NCBI GenBank assembly: GCA_033557835.1
Contig: JAWQRO010000373.1
Location: 1 to 41,037, forward strand
Origin: Helochares maculicollis
Taxonomy: Eukaryota > Arthropoda > Insecta > Coleoptera > Hydrophilidae
Reading direction: 5' to 3'
DNA length: 41,037 nucleotides
The translations under genes and the position numbers were made by a program. Positions 25,201 through 33,600 of the stretch are shown here, piece by piece. Below the pieces are notes generated by a model that had not been told where the DNA came from, did not search any database, and saw only the letters and a program-made list of their open reading frames with translations. Each line of letters opens with the position of its first letter. Positions within the stretch are counted from its first letter, which is position 1.

Positions 25201-28200
25201 TTTATTCAAATGTAAGTGTTAAAAGCAACATTTTAAACAATGTCTGGTTTTGCCATTGGCTCATGTTTACCCACGAACGGATGAGGCACCTAACTGTTCT
25301 TTTGTCAACTGGCCAAAATCACGTCTGCCAAAATTCCATTAAATTATTTCGTTAAAATTATATTTTCTTGCAATTTTACACCTAATTTATTTACATATTA
25401 ATGCATCATACTCCAGTTACACTTCCTAAACTAATTCTGTTCACTGAAACATTTTCGCTACGACTACAAGTGCTTGTCAAACAAATTTATAAAAACACAT
25501 ACATACATACTGTATACATTTATAACAAATCTTCGTAAAAATAACTAAGTAATCTTTTAGCTTTGGTCGAGTAAATGGAGTATCAAAGACGAACACAAAC
25601 TGCTATCAGAATTAGGAGGAGCAGCTGGAGCTCCTGGCCAAACGGGATACTATGACACCCATGCAGGATTCACGGGTGTCGGATCAGCTAGTTCTGCAGC
25701 CGAATTGTACGACACAATTAACACGATGAGTCAAGCTTCATCGCAAAACCTGTACACACCACCTCTAGCAGGATCATTAGGTAAGAAAAACAAATTTCTC
25801 TCTAACCTACACCTAGTCTTAATTAAAGATTGGTGTTATTTAAACAAATAAAGTAGAGGATAATAGATTAAATATTAAGTTATAACTACAATAAAAGGAG
25901 TAAATTAATTAATGCAACTGATACTGTTGGGCACCTTCCTACCTAAAGAGGTATTCATAAAAATAGCACGCAATTAACTGAAATGATTGTTTCGAGATAC
26001 AAACATAGGAAAGTGTGCTATCCGGATGCCGGTTGCACAATAGTTGGTGGAGGTGTATAGTTATAATAGAGACATTTATAATTGTACTAAACTAGAACTT
26101 AAATGCAGGAACAAGCTCTTTAACGCCGCTGGCGCCGATAACGATGCACGAAATGAAAGTAGAAACCACTAGAATACTAGAGCCGGCGTTATCTCCTTAT
26201 CACTCAGGTGAGAATTAAAACAGAATTACGAATACTGAAGAGAATATCAAATGTTAGTACTAACTTAAGCACAATTTCTTCTTTACTGCACCGCAACCAT
26301 TTCTAAACATCTTCAGAAATTTAACATTTACAGTAAGAAGCAACTCTCATTTTTAATGCTCACCAAACAAAAATACATGCAATTATTAATTTAACATCAA
26401 GTGGGATTATTGTGCATTATTACAGTTTAATAATCCATACACACGCCACTGTACCAAATTAAAATACATACATCCTGCATGATTAAAGACTTTTCAATTT
26501 TTCGCATGTTTTTTCATATCTTAGAGATTGCATCATTTGACATTGAAATTTTTAATTGAATCGTCTCATTAGTTATCTTTAATCTGTCCTTCCTGTGTTC
26601 TCACTATTTTTACATTCTTTTTTGCACATATTGTACTTAACCTCACTTTGCATTTACTCAAAGTATGAGCATGTGTGTATTTATTTTTAATCTTGACCCA
26701 TTACACATTGTTTTATAAGTTGTTAGATTAGTGTTAATTAATTACAATGTTTCATTGTACATAACTAATATTTTATGTATGTGCTATAATAACCTATTGT
26801 ATTTAATGCACGTGCCAAGTAGGTGCATAACACACTTTTGCTATGCAATAGGAATATTTTTTAACATTTGTAACACGCTAATTCCGCCTTGATAGCTCTA
26901 TATTGTCGAAATTGTTTTAATACTGAAAGTATTTTTAAAGTCGATTAACTCATAATCATTGCTTTTGCATTAAGTGCATAAATTAGTTTGTTCTTTCTTT
27001 CTGATTGCATCTACAAAAAATGTCTCATGATTAACTTAAAATATTTGTGCATGCTTTGTTATAATAATTATGTTGTTTTTTGTTTGTGTTTATATTAATT
27101 TTTGTGTTTTGCATGGTAGCCGAAACTAGTTCGCCGTACAGTGGCGTAGTAGGATTAGGGTCGGCTGTAGACGGGGCATCACCCGGTCTACCTTTAACCC
27201 TTCCAGCGGAACCTGGTAGTCAACCTACTTCTCATACAGGATCACCGGATCCCGCTGCGTTGACAGTCCTCCAACCTTCTAACTCATCTGCACAACATTA
27301 TTCTACCATGTTACCTAGTTTTGGTTACTCAACAGGTATTTACATATGGAACTATTTTGTGGTGGTGGGGTAAAAGCTTCCGAAAATGATGAATTTTAAG
27401 TATTTTCATCGTAAATTAAGATATATTTCGGCTAAAAATACTATTTAAGAATAATTATTTTTAATTAATAAATCTTAATATAACAAGTACTTTATAAATT
27501 TTTAGAAATAATTAGAAAGGGTACAAAACAATATGATATCGGTCTTATATATTAATTCTCTTACTCCGATAAATATAATTTTTAATCCTTTTGCTAACAT
27601 GTAAATCAGTGGAACATACAAAAGTGTAAATAAAAAAAGCCGCCTCTTTATGGTAAGCAAAAATAATAAAAATCAAAGTGAAAAAACTTACACATGCAGT
27701 CGGTGTTCAATCTGTTATGATTTTCGAAATTAAAATATGATTACTTGAGGTTCCTACATTACTTGTCTACATAATATTGATGGGTGACATTCAACTTAAC
27801 AACAGGAAACCAATTTAGTAACTTAAAAGTTATTTATAATTATTAGAAACGCGTCTTAGAGATTTTTATAGGTACAATTCTATATCAATTTTTATGGATT
27901 TGACACAACGACTACATTATTTTATGACGAAGCAAGTTACATCCTTAATTTTGTTAAATAATGTGTCTTTTAAAAGATGATTCGATATCAATTTTACGTA
28001 ACTATTTGTCTGAATTTGATTATGATACCTTTCTATATGGCCAATTGTATTTATCAGCTCGACTTGCATGAATGACTTTGTTTTTTCATATACAGATTTG
28101 AAATCACTAAGGCTAACTTACTCAGCAATTTATAGGATGTCTTACAGCGATTTTAAAATAAATGTTGTTTTTGTTTATATTTGTTTATAATGTTGTAAAT

Positions 28201-30583
28201 GACATATTTCAAATGGTTATTCATTGCCTTCATTTTTTTGTTCTTCTTTAATTTCAATATTATAGCAAGCGAACATTTAAGTATATATTGTACCCATTAA
28301 AAAATTTAATGTGTTTTGCAACATTTAAATGAAACAACTTACATATGAAATTTTATGTGACATTGTGTGCGATGTATTATGTAACCATATTTTTAGCAGC
28401 AAAAGACCACTTTTGAGGTCACCTTCTGTCTGATAAAGGGTGCACAAATAATTAATGGGCTGCAATAAAATTGGTGTTAGACATAAAAAAACATAATATT
28501 AATATTATACCGGGTGTTTCAAAATTAACTTACAAAACTGAAGGGGGTGATAGATTTAAGAAATAATAAGCGATAGGTTTTTGTTTGCACTTTGGGGCAT
28601 CATTAGTAACCGAGATATTGATTACATGTACATGTTAAGAACTACTGTTGGAATTTCCTATGACGTCGGTCGAACGAGGACAGACGAATTTTATCGGTAT
28701 TTCAAAGAGTCACCTTCTTGTTTACGCTTAAAGCATCTGGAGTTGAAACTGACGAAATAATAATAAAAAACTCTCGCTCAAAAGAAATAAAGACGAGCGG
28801 GAAAAGTTAACAGCCCAATAAATTTTAACCGGTGAGAAAAAACAAGCGCCTCGTGTTTGATCGGATTGTATTCATTTGAATTTGTTTTTAATACATTATT
28901 TACTATTACGTAAGTTAGCTTTTCTTTATGCTTTATTCAAAGAAAGGTATATTTACTAATAACCAAATCATCTGAACTTACTAAGCGTGAAACAAGAAAA
29001 ACCATCATTTTAATGTAAACAAGGTGATAAAAATTAAAGCGGATGCTCATCAAAAATCGTAAAGCGCAAAAATTGACAACCGCAGACGCAAGAGAAACAA
29101 TGTATGTGCTATCGATAAATGGAGATTGTTGGATCAGTCTGTCGTCGCAATAACAAGAATTTGTACTATTAATTGTGATAAAAATGTACTTAATTCCAAA
29201 GTATTTAAGTTGCCATCGAATTTTAACGAAAAAGAATGTCGATATGTAAGTTATTGTTTAGTTTCCGCTGTATGATGCAACCACCCTTTTTGCGGCGGTA
29301 ATATAAAGCGATATTCTTTCGAGGTCACGTTCGATATCCAGTTCCAAAAACAACGCGGTCGAATAAAATTTTACTTAAATGGTTGTTTATGTTCTTTTTT
29401 CTGCCTTTATGTTACTAGGAAAGTTTTGTGTTCGCGAAATAACTTTATCTCGTGATTAGGACGGATCTAACACTTTGTTTTGATTATGATGCTTGTATTT
29501 TATAGTGATAAAGGTGACGTTAGTTTGCGATGTATGATGTAATCGTCTTTCTTGCGGCAAAAGATACAACGCGATCTTTTTTCGAGGTGACGTTCTGTTT
29601 TAAATGATGCTCTTTTTCTGTTTCTTTTTAATAAGGTCGCTTTTTCGTTCATGAAAAAATTTAGTCTCGAGGTTTTGAAGGATCTAACGACATGTTTGAT
29701 TGTGATGCCGTTATTTTTATAGCAATAACGGTGCCGTTGTGTCTACAAAATATTCTTTAAACCAGCATATATAATATAATATAATATAAACTGAAATGGT
29801 CAAATTTTGCAACATATTCTTACTCATAAGATCCAATGTACAATTTACCATAGAAAGGGCAATAGGTCTTCTATTAAAAACATTCTTTGACATTTTATAT
29901 ATCTGTCTACTATAAATTAGTAATTATTTACCCGACCAAGTTCTCTTATAACTTACATATTAAGCAACCAACAATACAAAACAATGCTATAGAAGTATTT
30001 CTAAACTAATTTTCTTAACTATATAGCTTTATCATTTTCAATTTATGCAACAATTTCTGAAAACATAAAAAATATACGGAATATCAACAATAATTATTGT
30101 TTCAGCTGGAAGCACAGTAGTTCCAGGCTCAGATTATGCATATAGCACAGCCTATAGCCAATACGGGGCTGCCTATGGAACGTATGGATATGGTGGCGCA
30201 TCCAGCGGGTTGCTCAGTAAGTAAACAGTGAGTATTTTGGTTGCGAACCCTAAAGAAAGAGTCACTTGCTAAAAAATATTTTGAAAATTCGGAAAAGTAG
30301 ATGCTCTTTCAAAAATTTTTAACATTAGATCGATATTTTCAAGGATAAATCAACATTTTCAGATTCCGCATATTACTACACAAACAACGAGGCATCTGTA
30401 AATAACACTGTTGCTCATCATGGAAACCATTCTACAAGCAACAATACAGAACAAAGCAGCCGTTCTCCACTGGCAGCAACAAGAGCTAACTCTTTGGCTT
30501 CAGCTAATTCGCCCACAGAGAGCGGAAGTGCTTGTTTGAAGACTGAAGTTCTCTTCAATAGCAGCGAGTTGAACCTCGGCTAA
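4038..30583 (+). CDS. sv: Pax2/5/8 transcription factor (shaven/sparkling orthologue), 3' part, 8 exons
   Basis: Nuclear DNA-binding transcription factor of the Pax2/5/8 group. In Drosophila, sv controls cone-cell fate in the eye and shaft/sheath cells of sensory bristles (established knowledge). Eight exons join in phase (2-2-1-0-1-1-1-1) into 459 codons plus TAA. In order they encode the end of the first paired subdomain, the linker and second paired subdomain (about residues 1-78 of the visible part), the octapeptide YSINGILG, a basic IKRKR stretch, an insect-type motif KWSIKDEHKLLSELG, and a long Ser/Thr/Pro/Tyr/Gly-rich C-terminus. No full homeodomain is present, as expected for this group. 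The 5' exons with the first paired helices and the start codon are outside the window. Paired-domain exon content plus octapeptide make the group assignment close to certain; the individual symbol is by orthology. Confidence 0.96.
5480..5620. promoter_or_regulatory. GC-rich island with GC-box-like words (candidate regulatory element)
   Basis: In an AT-rich intron this stretch contains GCGCGCCAGG, CCCCCGCCTCC (from 5588) and CACGCGGGCGGG (5601-5612). The last two resemble Sp/KLF/Egr-type GC boxes in opposite orientations. An open frame runs through it (5414-5683) but shows no protein family signal. Function is inferred from composition only. Confidence 0.3.
5990..6560. promoter_or_regulatory. 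GC-richer intronic island with a perfect inverted repeat
   Basis: About 570 bp with clearly higher GC than its surroundings and almost no poly-A or poly-T. It contains the inverted repeat GGGGG-AGA-CCCCC at 6341-6353, which can form a short hairpin or act as a symmetrical binding site. Overlapping short ORFs on both strands (such as 5932-6222 minus and 6301-6504 plus) show no codon bias or known domain and look like a by-product of base composition. It could be an enhancer, an internal promoter or a non-coding exon. Confidence 0.3.
6890..7090 (+). promoter_or_regulatory. Candidate intronic promoter/enhancer: YY1/Pho-like site plus TATAAAAG
   Basis: GC-richer stretch with AAGATGGCCGC at 6899-6909, matching the YY1/Pleiohomeotic-type core (ATGGC), followed about 20 bp later by TATAAAAG at 6922-6929, a good TATA box. 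A second GCCAT core is at 6968. GCGC-rich sequence follows. Together this could be an internal promoter, an enhancer with unstable transcripts, or a Polycomb response element. No downstream ORF supports a separate coding gene. Confidence 0.3.
11330..11800. promoter_or_regulatory. GC-richer intronic island, function unknown
   Basis: Two adjoining stretches (about 11330-11575 and 11640-11790) have higher GC and complex sequence compared with the flanks. The first contains an 82-codon open frame at 11325-11573 without a recognisable domain. The second has purine-rich GGCGGAGAGAGAAGG and GAGGAAAAAGAGGG. Conserved non-coding sequence is the more likely explanation; a small unrecognised exon cannot be excluded. 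Confidence 0.25.
11824..11835. repeat. (CT)6 microsatellite
   Basis: Six CT dinucleotides, equivalent to a GAGA-type run on the minus strand, beside the GC-richer island at 11330-11800. Confidence 0.8.
12540..12690. promoter_or_regulatory. GC-richer intronic island, candidate conserved element
   Basis: A roughly 150 bp stretch of complex, balanced sequence (for example GGTAGGTAGAGAGCG and GTTCGGCACGG) between AT-rich flanks in the large intron. No coding frame. Regulatory role is inferred from composition only. Confidence 0.2.
14393..14438. promoter_or_regulatory. Pair of CACGTG E-boxes 40 bp apart
   Basis: CACGTG at 14393-14398 and again at 14433-14438, with ACACGCGT between them. The two start exactly 40 bp apart, close to four helical turns. 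CACGTG is the class-B E-box bound by Myc/Max, USF and Clock/Cycle-type bHLH factors. It lies about 260 bp upstream of the octapeptide exon. Confidence 0.35.
14701..14930 (+). CDS. sv: Pax2/5/8 exon: paired-domain end and octapeptide
   Basis: 230 bp exon between acceptor TTCTTTTTAG and donor GTAAGT. Its first base completes the Arg codon of SINR, followed by IVRNKAAEKAKH, the last residues of the paired domain. A Gly/Thr/Ala/Ser linker then leads to YSINGILG, the Pax octapeptide that recruits Groucho-type co-repressors (family knowledge). The exon ends with NSIKRKRIDDH, resembling the KRKR-D motif that follows the octapeptide in vertebrate Pax2/5/8. It ends in phase 1. Reading through the donor would give a stop four codons later. 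Confidence 0.97.
16431..16785. promoter_or_regulatory. Candidate enhancer: Runx-like and Ets-like sites
   Basis: TGTGGTTT at 16431-16438 fits the Runx/Lozenge core. About 300 bp on, ACCGGAAC (16735-16742) and TTTCCTG (16747-16753, reverse orientation) fit the Ets core GGAA, followed by two TGTGG words (16757-16761 and 16776-16780). The Drosophila sparkling enhancer of this gene uses Lozenge, Ets (Pointed/Yan) and Su(H) inputs. No good Su(H) site was found here, so this is only suggestive. Confidence 0.25.
17560..18010. promoter_or_regulatory. Strong GC-rich, CpG-rich island with CCAAT box
   Basis: The most GC-rich stretch of the intron, strongest at 17620-17815. It contains GACCAATCAGC at 17665-17675, a near-perfect NF-Y/CCAAT box, then many CpG-containing words (CTACGCGACCGCGG, GCCGCCGCCACATCGCC). 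A further GC-rich part is at 17940-17990, ending at the palindrome TTCGAATTCGAA (17998-18009). No long ORF passes through. It could be an internal promoter, a conserved enhancer, or an inserted segment of different origin. Confidence 0.35.
18400..19560. repeat. A-rich, strand-asymmetric degenerate repeat block
   Basis: More than 1 kb in which the plus strand is markedly A-rich and short words such as GGATCAAG, AAAATTCAAGGATC, AAAATCTAGGATG and AATTTCAGAATG recur with variation. It looks like an old, decayed tandem or dispersed repeat. Similar texture appears at 3710-3960, 13140-13310 and 31970-33960. Unit length cannot be fixed by eye. Confidence 0.3.
20656..20682. repeat. Mariner left terminal inverted repeat
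   Basis: Begins immediately after TA. TTCGGTTGGCAACTAAG is followed by TAATTGCGG; it pairs with the right end at 21770-21795 with few mismatches. Confidence 0.92.
20773..21730 (+). pseudogene. Mariner transposase (DD34D), inactivated
   Basis: The transposase cuts and pastes the element using three metal-binding Asp residues. The N-terminal HTH start is visible as FRKGKKASQVHKK, then a stop (TGA, 20839-20841), a TAA (20860-20862) and a jump to LKDEKRSGRP, implying loss of roughly 30 codons. Another TGA at 20989-20991 interrupts VSHT-IENH. An open stretch (21073-21627) keeps the first Asp in ITGDGKW (usually GDEKW), the second in FHHDKARPH and the third in PYSPDLTRSDY. The last two are separated by 34 residues, which defines mariner. 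An extra T in the T-run near 21617-21623 shifts the frame; the true C-terminus (FYERGIM, LPERWQKVVDQ) continues in another frame to TAG at 21728-21730. Confidence 0.95.
21770..21795. repeat. Mariner right terminal inverted repeat
   Basis: GGCAATTACTTAGTTGCC followed by AACCCAA, then TA. It is the reverse complement of the left end with one substitution in the outer 15 bases (CCC in place of CCG). Confidence 0.92.
24180..24430. promoter_or_regulatory. GC-richer intronic island, candidate conserved element
   Basis: Higher GC than its flanks, about 700-950 bp upstream of the exon at 25126. Contains the palindrome CCGTGA-AA-TCACGG (24186-24199), homeodomain-type TAATTAG and CTAATTTTAG words, and GAAGGCGCCTTGCG. 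No open frame of note. Regulatory function is inferred. Confidence 0.25.
25126..25211 (+). CDS. sv: Pax2/5/8 exon: post-octapeptide linker
   Basis: 86 bp exon, acceptor GGTTGCAG, donor GTAAGT. The first two bases complete an Asp codon; then ENRDINGHPEDDLKRQRSQ and YNGDQLYSN are encoded. The position after KRKRIDD, and the basic LKRQR, correspond to where vertebrate Pax2/5/8 begins its truncated homeodomain (LRKHLR). Ends in phase 0. Confidence 0.94.
25212..25560 (+). other. sv: Pax2/5/8 intron, 349 bp
   Basis: Short AT-rich intron with GTAAGT donor and TCTTTTAG acceptor. Contains an (ACAT)n-like microsatellite at 25496-25510. The upstream exon frame stays open through the donor to 25355, which is not coding. 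Confidence 0.88.
25561..25780 (+). CDS. sv: Pax2/5/8 exon: KWSIKDEHKLLSELG motif
   Basis: 220 bp exon between TCTTTTAG and GTAAGA. It opens with LWSSKWSIKDEHKLLSELGG, a charged helix-prone segment in the position of the residual homeodomain, then a Gly/Ala/Ser/Thr-rich low-complexity stretch (GQTGYYDTHAGFTGVGSASS, AAELYDTINTMSQAS). Ends in phase 1 after PPLAGSL. Confidence 0.95.
25781..26108 (+). other. sv: Pax2/5/8 intron, 328 bp
   Basis: GTAAGA donor, AAATGCAG acceptor, phase 1. AT-rich; nothing else seen. Confidence 0.88.
26109..26207 (+). CDS. sv: Pax2/5/8 exon: short transactivation-region exon
   Basis: 99 bp, phase 1 at both ends, so it could be skipped without breaking the frame. Encodes TSSLTPLAPITMHEMKVE and TTRILEPALSPYHS. 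The LTPL...EMK arrangement recalls LTPGLDEVK in the vertebrate Pax2/5/8 activation region. Acceptor AAATGCAG, donor GTGAGA. Confidence 0.92.
26208..27119 (+). other. sv: Pax2/5/8 intron, 912 bp
   Basis: GTGAGA donor, CATGGTAG acceptor preceded by a T-rich tract. AT-rich; no other feature seen. Confidence 0.88.
27120..27335 (+). CDS. sv: Pax2/5/8 exon: Ser/Pro/Thr-rich activation region
   Basis: 216 bp, phase 1 at both ends. Encodes ETSSPYSGVVGLGSAVDG, then PGLPLTLPAEPGSQPTSH and PSNSSAQHYSTMLPSFGY. The composition (Ser, Pro, Thr, Gly) fits a Pax transactivation domain. Donor is GTATTT, weaker than the other donors in the gene. An open frame runs upstream to 27080 but is separated by the in-frame acceptor. 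Confidence 0.92.
28369..28440. repeat. Partial, diverged copy of the intronic tandem repeat
   Basis: GCGATGTATTATGTAACC, then AGCAGCAAAAGA and GAGGTCACCTTCTGT match the start of the units at 29255 and 29520 (GCGATGTATGATGTAATC, TGCGGCAAAAGA, GAGGTGACGTTCTGT) with a small gap. It lies about 0.8 kb upstream of them. Confidence 0.7.
28508..29100. repeat. Possible interspersed repeat or transposon fragment
   Basis: Starts with ACCGGGTGTTTCAAAATT, a form often seen at the edge of dispersed insect repeats, and has GC and texture unlike the AT-rich intron around it. No matching inverted end or ORF was found, so the right boundary is a guess. Confidence 0.3.
29255..29736. repeat. Two diverged tandem repeat units (about 262 and 217 bp)
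   Basis: Unit A about 29258-29519 and unit B about 29520-29736 share in order: GTATGATG, a TTGCGGC word, TTTCGAGGT followed by CACGTTC or GACGTTC, GGATCTAAC, TTGATTATGATG or TTGATTGTGATG, and a closing ATAGTGATAAAGGTG or ATAGCAATAACGGTG. Each carries several indels. No coding potential seen. Confidence 0.7.
29767..29789. repeat. (AATAT)n microsatellite
   Basis: About four tandem copies of the pentamer ATAAT/AATAT. Confidence 0.85.
30106..30216 (+). CDS. sv: Pax2/5/8 exon: Tyr/Gly/Ala-rich activation segment
   Basis: 111 bp, phase 1 at both ends. Encodes AGSTVVPGSDYAYSTAYSQY followed by GAAYGTYGYGGASSGLL, a Tyr-rich segment like the YYY/AAA-rich part of the Pax2/5/8 activation domain. Acceptor TGTTTCAG, donor GTAAGT. 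If the next intron is retained, translation adds Lys and stops at once (AGT AAG TAA), giving a natural short C-terminus. Confidence 0.95.
30217..30362 (+). other. sv: Pax2/5/8 last intron, 146 bp
   Basis: GTAAGT donor, ATTTTCAG acceptor. An in-frame TAA lies four bases into the intron, so retention gives a complete shorter protein. Confidence 0.9.
30363..30583 (+). CDS. sv: Pax2/5/8 terminal coding exon
   Basis: 221 bp with stop TAA at 30581-30583. The first two bases complete an Asn codon; then SAYYYTNNEASVNNTVAH, a Ser/Asn/Thr-rich stretch, and the end GSACLKTEVLFNSSELNLG. The terminal segment corresponds to the inhibitory C-terminus of Pax2/5/8 proteins. The total phase count over all exons is exact, which supports this structure. 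Confidence 0.95.
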
Positions 30584-30671
30584 TCTCGGCTACAAACCAA
30601 GAGTTGATAGGAAACAGTTCTTGGTTTGTTACATCGATGTAAATATTATATAGTTGCATAGATTTTACTAT

Positions 30672-30677
30672 AATAAA
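30672..30677 (+). terminator. sv: Poly(A) signal AATAAA for Pax2/5/8
   Basis: First canonical AATAAA, 89 bp after the stop codon. Further AATAAA hexamers at 31023 and 31221 could end longer 3' UTRs. Confidence 0.6.
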
Positions 30678-30699
30678 GCCTGGATATATGTTGTATAAA

Positions 30700-33600
30700 A
30701 ATTTGAACTTAAAAGAAGTGTAAGTGTAGAATTGTGTAGATATATAGATTATGTAGTTGATTTTTCAGCAATCAAGCTTTTATTTCTTTGGTTTTTCTTA
30801 GCCAGTCAGAGAAACAAAAGCATATTGTTTTAAAAAATTATTGGTCTCAAAAAACTACGAAAGTTTTTTTCTCATTTTTATTTATTATTTACATATTCAT
30901 TACGCAATTGTTTTTTATTATTATATTTTATATATTTAGTATTATAAGTTACACCAAAGAAATGTTTAAATAATTTATATAATAGTGACGTGCACATAAT
31001 TTTATTTTATAAACAATTTTGAAATAAATTATTTTGACTGTCTTATCTTTTAAAATAACTTATTTCAGCTTTTTCATGCAAGCAATGTTACTTTCATTAG
31101 CGTACTTGCACCAAACTGAATAATTTGAACGACATTAACTAGAGAATGTACTTATCAAAAAAGTCAACTAGTCAGAGACAAACTTAATTATTTGTTATTT
31201 ACTGTGTTCTAAAACCCAAAAATAAATGAACATTACATGTAAGAGACAAATATTGTAAATGTACAGATTTTGAATGTGTTTTAGTTTAATTTCATGTATA
31301 TTAGTCGAGATTTTTACCAAAAAATCGTAATGTGCATTTATTTTTATCTCTAAAAAAATTCGCATAGTCTTCAGTCAGATGAAAAATTACATAAAGTATT
31401 ATTTTAAAAATAACTTATTTAATTTTATATAAAAATGTGTAATAATATACCAAAGAGATGGTTCACTTATCAAGCCGTCACGGTATGTAAGTATTTTATT
31501 GTAAAATGTGATAGGCCCTTATGAATCAGGCCCCATCTTGCCCTTACACTTAACCTGTCACATTCACTCATAGTTGTAGGCAGTTTATATTTAGTAAAGT
31601 AAATGAAATTATCAAATATTACATTGTGTTTATATAACCCTAATGCTCAAAATTTATAATGAAGTGTTTTAATATGTGGACGTATTTATTTGTGTACCTT
31701 TTGAGTAAACAGCAATATTCAAATGCATTGTTTCCTATTATTAATTTAATTGTACTTAAAAATGGACTAACACTACAAAGTTAATATTTAGAAGAAATAT
31801 GATGGATGCATATTATAATGGTGACCAAAAACTAAAAAATGAATTAGTATGGAGTTAAGCAGCGTCAAATATTATGTGAATGTGAAAAATCACATACGCG
31901 AACTCTAGACAAACTTAGCGTGACTGTTAAATAAATGCAACTGTAACAATGCTAAATATTATTAGTTAAATAAAAACCATCAAAAGCACAGGTTGAAAAA
32001 ATCAAAGGAGAGAATTCAAGATAAACTATAAAAGAATCAGGAATGAAAGTTTACTGTACTGGATCAAGGCTAAATATTCAGAATTAAAAATATTCTCTTA
32101 AAATTAAAGCCAACAAAACCATTGATGCTATACCATACAAGACTTCAAAATAAAACATTTATATACTTAAACATCAAGGATACAAATCTAAGACTAAAGA
32201 ATGTCAAAATTACAACAGAATAGTGAAAGTTTCAGAATTCAAATTAACAACTAACTAATCAAAGCTTTAAATAATTTAAAGTATTCAGGTTAAAGTTTTT
32301 ATATTTTATGATAAAAAGACAAGAATTGCGCCTGTAATATAAACTGCTAAGACTTAACAATAAATTCGCATTCAGAAAAAATTTCGCACAGAAAATGTAT
32401 ATAAGTCAATTTTTCACTATATGCTTTAACAGTCTAGTTGTTATTATTAAAATTTCTGTTTATTTGTTTGGTTAAAAATTTACAAAAAAGTTATACATAG
32501 CTGCATTTGTAATGCTTGTTTGTATGTGATAGGCTAACCTCCAGAAAATTGACTTATGCTGCTTTCATATTTACACTGCGTAGTTAATTGTACATTTATC
32601 TTTATTTTATATTATTTCTCTTGATTTACTAAATAATGTGCCATTTATTCTTTTTTACTTTTCATTAAAAAGTATGTGTTCAAAATTTTTCTTTATATTA
32701 TGTTTTTCTCTAAATCCGACTAAAATTGTAATGAAGAATGACTTAACCTCTGAAAAAATCATAGCAAAATTCTACGGATTCATAAAGATTTTAATTTTTT
32801 AAAAGATCGTGGAAGATCATCGTATAATAAATTGTCATTTAAATTTGACCTAAAAATAATAAAAATAAAAATATAATTAATAAAATATAAAGTAGTGGAA
32901 AACATCTGAAAGTAATATTACTTAAATGAAAAGTAAATTTACAGAAATCATGCTAAGCATTTTAGAATTGATAATAGACTTTAACAATATTCTTTACAGT
33001 TAGATAAAAAAACTCAAAAATAAATTGTTACAAATCCAAGAAATTGAAATCTTTCTAAAAACACATAAAACTAGAAAAATTACTGAAACTATTAATAAAA
33101 CCATCTTAAAACAAATAAAAATCTTAAAGACTAACCTTACAACTCATACAAAATAATCGAGAAATGCCTTCAAAGTGATTTATAAATTAACCGTACACTT
33201 CTCAAAAGCGATCATAATAAATGTTGGTAAATTCAAGCTTTGAAGGAAGATAGGATAATTAGAAAATACATTCTTAAAGTCCTAAAAATTCTCAGATAAA
33301 TCATGATTATAAACGTAGAAACTGCAAGAAGTGGTCTTTTAAAAATTCTTGAGACTCGGGCATAAAAATTATTCCTGAAAATGCTTTTAATCTGCTTTAA
33401 GTAGCAGCCAAATATTGAAAAATCAACGATAATAAAAAATGGGCAGACCTCGAACAATAATAAAAACCATAAGCCATCGTAAGTAAAAAATGTTATGATC
33501 TTATCAAATTATAATAAATATAATCGAAACGTTTTCTGAAAAATTAAATAATTATAATGGAAATATTCGATTAACATGTTAATTAAAAAACATATTAAGG

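Larger units (their letters stand above)
27336..30105 (+). other. sv: Pax2/5/8 intron, 2.8 kb, with repeats
   Basis: GTATTT donor, TGTTTCAG acceptor. Holds a diverged tandem repeat (28369-28440 and 29255-29736), a repeat-like boundary CCGGGTGTTTC at about 28510, and an (AATAT)n microsatellite at 29767-29789. No exon recognised. Confidence 0.88.

Noticed and set aside
27080..27119. ATG at 27080 as an alternative start for the Ser/Pro-rich exon
   Set aside because: The sequence is the T-rich tract of the acceptor; the phase with the neighbouring exon is exact when the exon starts at 27120.
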